Source: Methylococcaceae bacterium (lineage in GTDB: Bacteria; Pseudomonadota; Gammaproteobacteria; Methylococcales; UBA1147). Taken from it: 12,782 nt of DNA. The number at the start of each line of letters is the position of its first letter. The first letter of the stretch is position 1. Positions 7,040 to 12,782 of the stretch are shown one piece after another. Position numbers and translations under genes: made by a program. The DNA lies in the NCBI GenBank assembly GCA_022616595.1, contig JAKEEL010000117.1:1-12782 (forward strand), read 5' to 3'. The notes under the pieces were generated by a model. It was not told where the DNA came from, ran no database searches, and saw only the letters and a list, made by a program, of their open reading frames with translations.

Positions 7040-8403
7040 ATGAAGCCGACCAGAAACTTAGAAAACTCTCCGAAGCACTCGAGGATCACGGGATCGAGGG
7101 CATCGAACTCCTGTCCGCCGAACCTTCCAAGTTGATCCATTGGTTCATCGTATTGATGTTGGTTCTGGTCGTGACCGCGCTCGGATGGACCTTCATCGGC
7201 CGGGCGGATGTCATCGTCACGGCCGCGGGAGCCGTCGCACCCGACTCGGAAGTCAAGCGCTTTTATGCGCCGATACAAGGCGAACTGGTCGATATATTCA
7301 TCGCGGAAGGTCAACCGGTTTCCGCGGGCGACGTATTGGCCCGCCTCAATGCGCGCGGTGCGGTCGAAGCGGCGACAAACTCTCAAAGCGCCGAACTCGA
7401 GCTGTCCCAGGCGCGGCGCGAATTCGAAAAGTTTCCGGAAAAACAGAAGTTGATGCTCAAGCAGGCCGAAGCCTTGGAGAAGAAAATAGAGATCGCCGAA
7501 AATCTGCACCTTAAAAGGGTTTCCGAAGGCATGGATAAACTCGCCGAATCGCAGCGCGCGAAACTTCAGGAAGCCCGCGCGCGACTCGAAAAGACCTTGC
7601 GCGCAAAACAGATCGCGGGGCAGGAACTCGCCAAGCTCCAGCGTCTCGAGAAAATCGGCGGCGCCTCGAAAAATCAGGTCGATTTGAAACAAAGCGAGTT
7701 CCTGGCGGCCAGCGCCGATTACAGCACCGCGCGTGCTCAGCTCGGCGAATTGGACTTTCAGCTCAGCGAAGCCTATTCCGAGGAGAAAACGAAACTCGAG
7801 AGCAGCGATCAGGAACTCACCGAATTCCAGATCCGCTATAAGGAATTGCAGGACTTGATTAAATTCGAGAAAAATAAAGTCGAAGTCGCGCTGCGCAGCG
7901 CCGAAAACAAAGCCGAATCGGCGAAACGGGTCAATTTCGAAAACATCGACGAAGACAATTTCCTGAGGATCATCGCACCCGTTTCCGGAGTGATTACCGA
8001 AATCGCCTTTACCCAACCGGGCGATAAAATAGAGGCGAACACCCCGCTCGGCGGCATCGCCCCGGAGGACTCCAAGGCGGTCGTGAATATCGAAATCCAG
8101 GAATCCGACCGCGCCTTTCTCAAAGTGGGCCAGGCCGTCAAACTGAAATTCAACGCGTTTCCTTATCAACGCTACGGCTTCATCGAGGGGACCCTGGAGT
8201 ATCTGTCCCCCTCCACCCAGGTATCCCCGCAAAGCAAGTCGCTCGTGTATAAAGGCCGGGTCAGTCTCGCCAAGGACTATTTCGAAGTCAGCGAGACCCA
8301 GTATCCGATCCGCTACGGCATGCAGGCGACCGCTGAAATCGTGGTCCGTAAACGGCGATTGATCGACCTGGCGCTGGATCCGTTCCGTCAGATCGCCGGC
8401 TGA
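7036..8403 (+). CDS. HlyD-type periplasmic adaptor (membrane fusion protein), 455 aa
   Basis: This is the adaptor that links an inner-membrane ABC exporter to the outer-membrane channel. A cytoplasmic N-tail of about 32 residues precedes one transmembrane helix (34-55, HWFIVLMLVLVVTALGWTFIG). Then follow the first half of the lipoyl domain (about 71-106, with YAPIQGELVDIFIAEGQPV and GDVLARL), a long coiled-coil hairpin (about 115-300, many Ala/Glu/Lys/Gln and KIGGASKNQVDLKQSE at the turn) and the second lipoyl half (310-345, RIIAPVSGVITEIAFTQPGDKI). A beta-barrel/membrane-proximal part ends with RYGMQATAEIVVRKRR. The domain order and length are those of type I secretion adaptors. Its ATG overlaps the stop of the FHA gene (ATGA at 7036-7039). 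The partners are presumably the NodT channel upstream and the C39-ABC exporter downstream. Confidence 0.92.
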   Translation: MNEADQKLRKLSEALEDHGIEGIELLSAEPSKLIHWFIVLMLVLVVTALGWTFIGRADVIVTAAGAVAPDSEVKRFYAPIQGELVDIFIAEGQPVSAGDVLARLNARGAVEAATNSQSAELELSQARREFEKFPEKQKLMLKQAEALEKKIEIAENLHLKRVSEGMDKLAESQRAKLQEARARLEKTLRAKQIAGQELAKLQRLEKIGGASKNQVDLKQSEFLAASADYSTARAQLGELDFQLSEAYSEEKTKLESSDQELTEFQIRYKELQDLIKFEKNKVEVALRSAENKAESAKRVNFENIDEDNFLRIIAPVSGVITEIAFTQPGDKIEANTPLGGIAPEDSKAVVNIEIQESDRAFLKVGQAVKLKFNAFPYQRYGFIEGTLEYLSPSTQVSPQSKSLVYKGRVSLAKDYFEVSETQYPIRYGMQATAEIVVRKRRLIDLALDPFRQIAG

Positions 8404-8410
8404 TTCAATC

Positions 8411-8417
8411 AAGAGGG
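8411..8417 (+). promoter_or_regulatory. ribosome-binding site of the parvulin-like gene
   Basis: AAGAGGG lies 7 nt before the ATG at 8425, inside the 21-bp gap after the HlyD stop, and fixes that start. Confidence 0.6.
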
Positions 8418-8424
8418 TTAGTCG

Positions 8425-9174
8425 ATGGCAGGGCTCGTAAAAATAGATGATGAAGTAATCACCACCGATCAGTTTATCAAATATCTGAAACTGAACGGGC
8501 AATACGACAAGCTGATCGAGGAACTGGTCAAGGATAAATTAACCGTGCTGTCCGCCCGAAAACAAGGGATCGGCGTGAGCCCCGAGGATATCCAGCAGCG
8601 CGCAGACCAATTCCGCCGGGTCCTCGGTCTGCACCGCGCGAAGCAGATGAACGCATTCCTGGACGCGAAGGGAATCAGTCTCGAAGAGCTCGAGGCCCAC
8701 ATCACCGATCTGATCTTCAAGGAACAAATCCTGGAAAGGGTCGTGAGCGATCCTGCGGTCAAGGAATACTACAATCTGAATTCTCCCAAATTCGGCACGG
8801 TTGACATCAGCCACATGATTCTGGATTCCGAGGGCAAGGCCCGCGAGATGATTTCGATCCTCGATGAAGCCCCGGACCTGTTCGAGGAAATGGCGAAGCA
8901 ACATTCCATCGCCGATGCCGAAAAAGCCGGAAGGATCGGCAAGATTACGCGCGGAAGCCTGCCGCCGACGATCGAAGCGAAGGTATTCAATTCGAAGGAA
9001 GGCGCGATCCTCGGCCCTTTTCCCTGCGGCGACGGCACATTTTTCGAGATTATCCGGGTCAACGCACGAAAACCCGCGCGCCTGGATCACGACACCAGCG
9101 AGCAGATTCGAAAACGTCTCAAAGACGAGTGGCTGGCCGCTCGACTGCGCGAACATCGTGTGCAGACTCTTTAG
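8425..9174 (+). CDS. SurA/PpiC-like parvulin-type peptidyl-prolyl isomerase without signal peptide, 249 aa
   Basis: The N-terminal half (about 1-115) is a helical SurA-N-like chaperone segment (VKIDDEVITTDQFIKYL, then LVKDKLTVLSARKQGIGVSPEDI). It is followed by a parvulin-like domain (about 124-213) with ISHMILDSEGKAREM, FEEMAKQHS, GRIGKITRGSLPPTIEAKVF and GAILGPFPCGDGTFFEIIRV, the usual parvulin order. The normally hydrophobic GDLG region is GRIG, so catalysis may be weak. The last 35 residues are a charged helix. Unlike SurA and PrsA it begins directly with the folded domain and has neither a signal peptide nor a transmembrane helix. It should therefore act in the cytosol, perhaps holding or isomerising the substrate before export or assisting the C39 domain. 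It sits between the adaptor and exporter genes, 45 bp before the exporter. PpiC-related proteins beside peptide exporters are known, but the role here is inferred. Confidence 0.82.
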   Translation: MAGLVKIDDEVITTDQFIKYLKLNGQYDKLIEELVKDKLTVLSARKQGIGVSPEDIQQRADQFRRVLGLHRAKQMNAFLDAKGISLEELEAHITDLIFKEQILERVVSDPAVKEYYNLNSPKFGTVDISHMILDSEGKAREMISILDEAPDLFEEMAKQHSIADAEKAGRIGKITRGSLPPTIEAKVFNSKEGAILGPFPCGDGTFFEIIRVNARKPARLDHDTSEQIRKRLKDEWLAARLREHRVQTL

Positions 9175-9205
9175 CCGCCGGCGCACTCGCACGAATTTCC
9201 ACCCT

Positions 9206-9211
9206 GAGAGG
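9206..9211 (+). promoter_or_regulatory. ribosome-binding site that supports a TTG start
   Basis: GAGAGG stands 8 nt before the TTG at 9220. The nearby ATG at 9213 is in another frame and meets TGA almost at once, so the TTG is the likely start of the exporter gene. Confidence 0.6.
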
Positions 9212-9219
9212 CATGGACC

Positions 9220-12200
9220 TTGACTGAGGAAAACCTTGTAGAATTTCTGGCTGAAGTCGAGATGCTGTCTCTGTTCAACCAGGACGAACTCGCGCAGTTG
9301 GCCGGTCAGGCGGAACACCGCTTCTTCGATTTCGGCGATACCATCTGCATGGCCGGCGATCCGTGCGAAGGTCTTTATGTGATCAAGTCCGGCGCGGTGC
9401 GGGTGTTCGTCGAAGAAAACCGCAAAGAAACCAGCTTGGGTTTGCGCAAGGCCGGCGAGGTTTTCGGCGAACTGGCCGCGCTGCGCGAACACAAACACGA
9501 GGCCTCGGTTCGGGCCTCGGCCAAATCCGAAGTGCTCGTGATCCCGCAATCCGTCCTCGCACAGGCGGTCGCGCGGAATCCCGAGGTCCGGACCGAGATC
9601 ACCCGGTACGTCGCGGTCAGCTCCGCGGGCGGCTTTGTGACCCGCTTGTTCGATCTCAGAGGTAAACTGGATAAAAACGAACTCGATGACGTGGTCCGCA
9701 GTGTCGGCGTCAAAAGGATCAAGGCCGATCAAACCATACTCGAACAGGATGGCAAGGACGATCGCCGGCTGTATGTGGTTCGACAGGGCGAAGTCAAGGT
9801 TGTGGTCCGGGAGAAGGGCGACGAATACCGGGTTGCGAACTTATGTCAGGGCGAGGTGTTCGGCGAAAAGGCTTGCCTGATGCGGCAGCACCAGCCGGCC
9901 TCCGTGATTGCCGCGAGCGACGTCGTACTCCTGGTGATCCCGGAGGTTGTGGTCTATTCCATCGTGCAGCGCAACCCGAAGCTCAAGGAAGCGCTGGAAG
10001 AACGCATCCGCTTCTTCGAACGCGAGCTGCAGAGACAAAAGAAGCTCGCCGAACGCCGCAGAAGGCCGATTCTGGTCGACCTGAAATCGAAACCGGAAAT
10101 GGGGGAACGAATCATCAAACGTTTCCCGATGATCCAGCAGGCCGAAGAGATGGATTGCGGCGCGGCCTGTTTGGCCATGATCTGCAAACACCACGGGATC
10201 AACATCACCCTGGGCAAGCTGCGCGAAATGGCCAATGTCACCACGCAGGGCGCGACGCTCGACAGTCTGGCCCGCGTCGGGGAATCCCTCGGCTTCGCGA
10301 TGCGCGGCATGCAATGCACTTTCCAGTCCCTGCTCGAATTTGAAATGCCCTTCATCGCCCACTGGGAAGGTTATCATTACGTCGTGGTCTACGGAATTTC
10401 GAAAGAACACGTATGGCTTGCGGACCCGGGCCCGGGCTTCAAGAAAATGACCGTGGAGCAGTTCGAAAAAGGCTGGACTGGAACCTGCCTTCTGTTCACC
10501 CCGAGCACCGATCTGGTCCAGCTATCCACCACGCGCTCCCCGTGGATTCGCTTCATCGGCTATATCAAACCCTATAAGAAAACGCTCGGCTATCTGTTCA
10601 TGGCGACTTTCGTGATTCAGATCCTCGGCGTCGCGCCCCCGGTGATCGTGCAGAATATCCTCGACCGGGTGGTCGTCCACGATAATTTCTCGCTGCTGAA
10701 CCTGTTGATTAGCGGCCTGATCATCACCAATGTATTCAGTCAGTTGACCGGGGTGCTGCGGTCCTTTCTGTCCGCCTACATGGTTCGAAACCTGGACTTT
10801 TCGATGATGTCGGGTTTCTTCAAGCACGCCCTGTCCCTGCCGATCTCGTTTTTCGCGACCCGCAGGACCGGGGATATTTTCGCGCGTTTCCAGGAGAACC
10901 AGACGATTCGCAGTTTCCTGACCGAATCCACCGTCGCGACCGTGCTCAATTTGTTGATGGTGTTCATCTATTTCACGATTCTGTTCCTGTACAACGTGAG
11001 CATGACGCTGCTCCTGATCGCGTTCGTGATCCCGATCATCGTGTTGACCGTCGCAGTCACCCCCAGGATCAAGAAATACGCGCGTGAAACCTTCGAGGCT
11101 GCGACCGATTCGAAGTCGGTGTTGATGGAAACCATCGGAGGCACCGAAACCATCAAGGGCATGGGAATCGAGCGCGCGATGCGCTTGAAGTGGGAACGCA
11201 AATATGTCAAATCGCTGAATGTCCAGTACCGCGCGCAGCGCTTCGGCATCTTCGTGGGACTCGCGAGCCAGATCTTGAACTCGGCGACCACCATCGTGAT
11301 TCTCTGGTACGGGGCGAACCTGGTTCTCTCCCACGAGCTGACCATCGGCCAGTTGGTCGCGTTTAATTCTCTGATGGGCAGCGTACTGTCCCCGTTGATG
11401 GGGCTGGTCGGGCTTTGGAATCAAGTCCACGAGGCCGGCGTCGCGATGGAACGGCTCGGCGACGTGCTCGAAATCGAACCCGAGCAGAGCCCGAAGGACA
11501 TCGCCTCGCGCGTCGCGCTGCCGGATCTCAGGGGCGCGATCAAATTCGAGGAAATGTATTTTCGCTACGGTGGCGAGGAATCTCCCTACGTGCTGAAGGA
11601 TATCAACTTTGAAATCAACCCCGGTGAATTGGTCGCGATCGTCGGACAAAGCGGGTCCGGCAAAACCACCCTGGCCAAACTGCTGGTCGGATTCTATCCG
11701 CCGACGGAAGGCCGGATGACCGTGGACGGCTACGACGTGTCGGTGATCGACAAGGAATATTTTCGCGCCCAGGTCGGCTATGTCATGCAAGGCAATCTGT
11801 TGTTCACCGGAACGATCGCCGAAAATATTGCGGCCGGCGAGGAGAACCCGGACCGGCGCAGGATCATGGATGTCGCCAAAATGGCAGACGCGCACGGCTT
11901 CATCAGCAGTATGCCGCTCGGTTACAACCAGATCGTCGGCGAGCGCGGCATGGGGCTTTCCGGAGGACAGATTCAGAGAATCTGCATCGCGCGCGCGCTT
12001 TATCACGATCCCAAATTGCTGATTTTCGACGAAGCGACTTCGGCGCTGGATACCCAGTCGGAAAGCAATATCCTGAACAACATGCAGGAAATACTCAAGG
12101 GCCGCACCGCGGTCGTGATCGCGCACCGCCTCAGCACCATCATGCAGGCCAACAAGATTCTGGTGCTCTACGAAGGTTCGATCGTCGAACAGGGCACCCA

Positions 12201-12294
12201 CGAAGAGCTCGTGAATGAGCAGGGCATGTATTATCAGTTGGTGCAGAAACAGATGGCCGCCGGGCAAGGACTCGGCCATCCGCTTATCGCTTAA
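9220..12294 (+). CDS. ABC exporter with two cNMP-binding-like domains and a C39 peptidase domain (PCAT-type), 1024 aa
   Basis: It couples leader cleavage and ATP-driven export of a peptide substrate. Two cyclic-nucleotide-binding-like domains lead (about 1-130 and 150-265), each with the FGE turn (82-84 and 214-216). Where cAMP sensors have the phosphate-binding Arg (RxASV), these have His93 and Gln225, so cAMP binding is doubtful. The C39 peptidase (about 298-425) has Gln307, Cys313 in MDCGAACLAMI, His386 in YHYVVVYGI and Asp402 in LADPGPG, a complete catalytic set, unlike HlyB-type domains. The six-helix membrane domain spans about 442-745. The ATPase (774-1005) has Walker A GQSGSGKT (809-816), signature LSGGQ (913-917), Walker B with Asp937-Glu938 and H-loop His969. 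The architecture resembles cyanobacterial HetC and NHLM-type bacteriocin exporters. The C39 activity implies substrates with a GG- or GA-type leader. With the NodT channel and the HlyD protein it should form a complete type I system. Confidence 0.93.
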   Translation: MTEENLVEFLAEVEMLSLFNQDELAQLAGQAEHRFFDFGDTICMAGDPCEGLYVIKSGAVRVFVEENRKETSLGLRKAGEVFGELAALREHKHEASVRASAKSEVLVIPQSVLAQAVARNPEVRTEITRYVAVSSAGGFVTRLFDLRGKLDKNELDDVVRSVGVKRIKADQTILEQDGKDDRRLYVVRQGEVKVVVREKGDEYRVANLCQGEVFGEKACLMRQHQPASVIAASDVVLLVIPEVVVYSIVQRNPKLKEALEERIRFFERELQRQKKLAERRRRPILVDLKSKPEMGERIIKRFPMIQQAEEMDCGAACLAMICKHHGINITLGKLREMANVTTQGATLDSLARVGESLGFAMRGMQCTFQSLLEFEMPFIAHWEGYHYVVVYGISKEHVWLADPGPGFKKMTVEQFEKGWTGTCLLFTPSTDLVQLSTTRSPWIRFIGYIKPYKKTLGYLFMATFVIQILGVAPPVIVQNILDRVVVHDNFSLLNLLISGLIITNVFSQLTGVLRSFLSAYMVRNLDFSMMSGFFKHALSLPISFFATRRTGDIFARFQENQTIRSFLTESTVATVLNLLMVFIYFTILFLYNVSMTLLLIAFVIPIIVLTVAVTPRIKKYARETFEAATDSKSVLMETIGGTETIKGMGIERAMRLKWERKYVKSLNVQYRAQRFGIFVGLASQILNSATTIVILWYGANLVLSHELTIGQLVAFNSLMGSVLSPLMGLVGLWNQVHEAGVAMERLGDVLEIEPEQSPKDIASRVALPDLRGAIKFEEMYFRYGGEESPYVLKDINFEINPGELVAIVGQSGSGKTTLAKLLVGFYPPTEGRMTVDGYDVSVIDKEYFRAQVGYVMQGNLLFTGTIAENIAAGEENPDRRRIMDVAKMADAHGFISSMPLGYNQIVGERGMGLSGGQIQRICIARALYHDPKLLIFDEATSALDTQSESNILNNMQEILKGRTAVVIAHRLSTIMQANKILVLYEGSIVEQGTHEELVNEQGMYYQLVQKQMAAGQGLGHPLIA

Positions 12295-12304
12295 ACCCGA
12301 GTAA

Positions 12305-12329
12305 GGCGGAACCATGCACGGGTTCCGCC
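12305..12329 (+). terminator. 9-bp perfect hairpin after the ABC exporter gene
   Basis: GGCGGAACC (12305-12313) and GGTTCCGCC (12321-12329) pair perfectly around a 7-nt loop, 10 bp after the stop of the exporter gene. There is no T run directly behind; six T residues occur only at 12353-12358. It may therefore be a Rho-independent terminator of poor form or an mRNA-stabilising hairpin ending the operon. Confidence 0.5.
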
Positions 12330-12374
12330 GGATGGAACGCACAACCCCTCGGTTTTTTCTGCCGAGCTTGCCCG

Positions 12375-12400
12375 GGTAGTATAACCATGGTTATGCTACC
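12375..12400. promoter_or_regulatory. 26-bp near-perfect palindrome, probable operator
   Basis: GGTAGTATAACCA is followed at once by TGGTTATGCTACC. The two 13-bp arms match at 12 of 13 positions with no spacer, the form of a dimeric repressor operator rather than a terminator. It contains a -10-like TATAAC (12380-12385) and ends 4 bp before an ATG that begins a ribbon-helix-helix antitoxin-like peptide. Antitoxins of that class normally repress their own promoter through such palindromes, so this is probably an autoregulatory site left from a toxin-antitoxin operon. Confidence 0.55.
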
Positions 12401-12404
12401 AGCT

Positions 12405-12467
12405 ATGAAAACGGCCGTTTCCATACCGGACACTCAATTTGAAGCTGGTCGCAATTTTTCCGCGAAG
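12405..12467 (+). pseudogene. N-terminal remnant of a ribbon-helix-helix (MazE/CopG-like) antitoxin gene
   Basis: The reading starts MKTAVSIPDTQFEAGRN, very like the beta-strand and first helix of MKTAVSIPDxxFE-type antitoxins, where the strand binds the operator. After about 20 residues the expected helix (RLARRLGxSRSELY) does not follow. The frame stays open to the window end, but its content (KPSCRKDGDFLEGG and onward, rich in Arg, Gln and Ser) does not look like a known fold. A better-supported frame with a strong ribosome-binding site starts at 12514. I read this as a truncated antitoxin start fused by chance to foreign sequence. The palindrome at 12375-12400 just upstream agrees with the antitoxin origin. 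Confidence 0.5.
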
Positions 12468-12498
12468 CCCTCGTGCCGGAAAGACGGGGATTTTCTGG

Positions 12499-12505
12499 AA
12501 GGAGG
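12499..12505 (+). promoter_or_regulatory. strong ribosome-binding site before a TTG start
   Basis: AAGGAGG, a near-full match to the 16S rRNA tail, lies 8 nt before the TTG at 12514. It is the best ribosome-binding site in the window and is the main reason for calling the frame that follows. Confidence 0.6.
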
Positions 12506-12513
12506 AAAGAGAT

Positions 12514-12782
12514 TTGACTCAGAACGAGAGCAACCCTCGAACCAACGTTTCGTTGCGCGGGGTTTCCGCAATGGGTGGCGTAGGCAGGTTGTCGGGTTAT
12601 TCAAGCATCGTCGGTCGCGTCATCGGTTCGCTCAAGGATCGACTGAAACACCTTTGCGCTTTTCTATTGGTCCTTATTCTGCAGCTCAAGAAGATGGCAC
12701 GCTGTCTCGCGCAATCGGGCGCGTCCTCCAGGGAGGCGGTGAAGATTTCCGGGCGTTCGAGGATTATGTCCGCCTTCATTCC
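12514..12782 (+). CDS. unrecognised small or N-terminal open frame, 3'-partial (at least 89 codons)
   Basis: I do not recognise the product. It begins at a TTG behind AAGGAGG, the same start type (TTGACT) as the ABC exporter gene, and runs without a stop to the window end. The first 22 residues are polar and finish in VSLRGVSAMGG, followed by VGRLSGYSSIVGRVIGSLKD. A basic segment with a short hydrophobic core (LCAFLLVLILQL) and a Ser/Arg-rich end follow. The double glycine at residues 21-22 is placed like a C39 cleavage site, although the hydrophobic positions usual at -4, -7 and -12 are not well kept (Ala, Gly, Asn). Third codon positions are mostly G or C, as in the exporter genes. It may be a substrate of the neighbouring exporter, but a hairpin and an operator-like palindrome separate it from the operon. 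It could also be an unrelated membrane protein or a spurious frame. Confidence 0.4.
   Translation, partial: MTQNESNPRTNVSLRGVSAMGGVGRLSGYSSIVGRVIGSLKDRLKHLCAFLLVLILQLKKMARCLAQSGASSREAVKISGRSRIMSAFI

Noticed and set aside
6964..8502. Long minus-strand open frame (512 codons) opposite the HlyD gene
   Set aside because: It is the mirror of the HlyD coding frame: composition is dominated by Phe/Gly/Asp/Leu typical of antisense shadows and no motif is recognisable. The plus-strand gene has full family structure.
10522..12342. Minus-strand open frame of 606 codons opposite the ABC exporter
   Set aside because: The His/Asp/Gln-rich sequence without domain signatures is the reverse of a GC-rich ABC gene with intact Walker motifs. 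The same applies to 8539-9732.
12405..12782. The whole frame from ATG 12405 to the window end as a 126-codon gene
   Set aside because: Only the first 15-20 residues resemble an antitoxin. The rest is rich in Arg/Gln/Ser with lower G/C at third positions than the overlapping frame from 12514, which has a far better ribosome-binding site. Kept only as a fragment, not fully excluded.
1..12782. CRISPR arrays, RTX nonapeptide repeats, rRNA or tRNA genes
   Set aside because: No regularly spaced direct repeats, no GGxGxDxux-type repeats in any plus-strand protein, and no recognisable structural RNA were seen.

Overview
The window is a moderately GC-rich bacterial chromosome segment. A NodT-type outer-membrane lipoprotein, an HlyD adaptor and a periplasm-spanning export machine indicate a Gram-negative proteobacterium. 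I lean towards a gammaproteobacterium, but no sequence here settles the lineage. It divides into a worn accessory left third (1-2610), a transition without genes (2611-3014), an export operon (3015-12294) and a right edge with toxin-antitoxin debris and the start of another gene (12295-12782).

Left third. A HicB-type antitoxin gene is cut by the window edge and carries a -1 frameshift. It converges on a minus-strand gene for a putative papain/NlpC-like cysteine hydrolase (DCNGFV motif). Next comes a nest of dead insertion sequences. Two pieces of one IS91-family (Y2/HUH) transposase lie on the minus strand on either side of an IS1595-family (ISXO2-like) transposase on the plus strand. The IS1595 gene has an internal deletion that removes its first catalytic acid, plus three frameshifts.

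Export operon. Five plus-strand genes follow: a TolC/NodT outer-membrane factor; a protein with two FHA domains, one transmembrane helix and a large alpha-helical tail; an HlyD-like adaptor; a SurA/PpiC-like parvulin with no signal peptide; and a 1024-residue ABC exporter built as cNMP-like, cNMP-like, C39 peptidase, six-helix membrane domain, ATPase. The last four are tightly spaced (a 4-bp overlap, then 21-bp and 45-bp gaps). The C39 domain keeps Cys, His and Asp, so the machine probably trims a double-glycine-type leader while exporting a peptide or protein across both membranes. The FHA protein, the cytosolic prolyl isomerase and the two sensor-like domains make it look like a regulated export complex. 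No obvious substrate lies inside the operon.

Right edge. A 9-bp perfect hairpin follows the ABC gene. Then come a 26-bp near-perfect palindrome, the first codons of a ribbon-helix-helix antitoxin-like gene that soon loses similarity, and a TTG-started open frame behind a strong ribosome-binding site. That last frame runs off the window and is a candidate for a linked but unidentified product, possibly a substrate. The most interesting content is the FHA/cNMP/C39 export operon.
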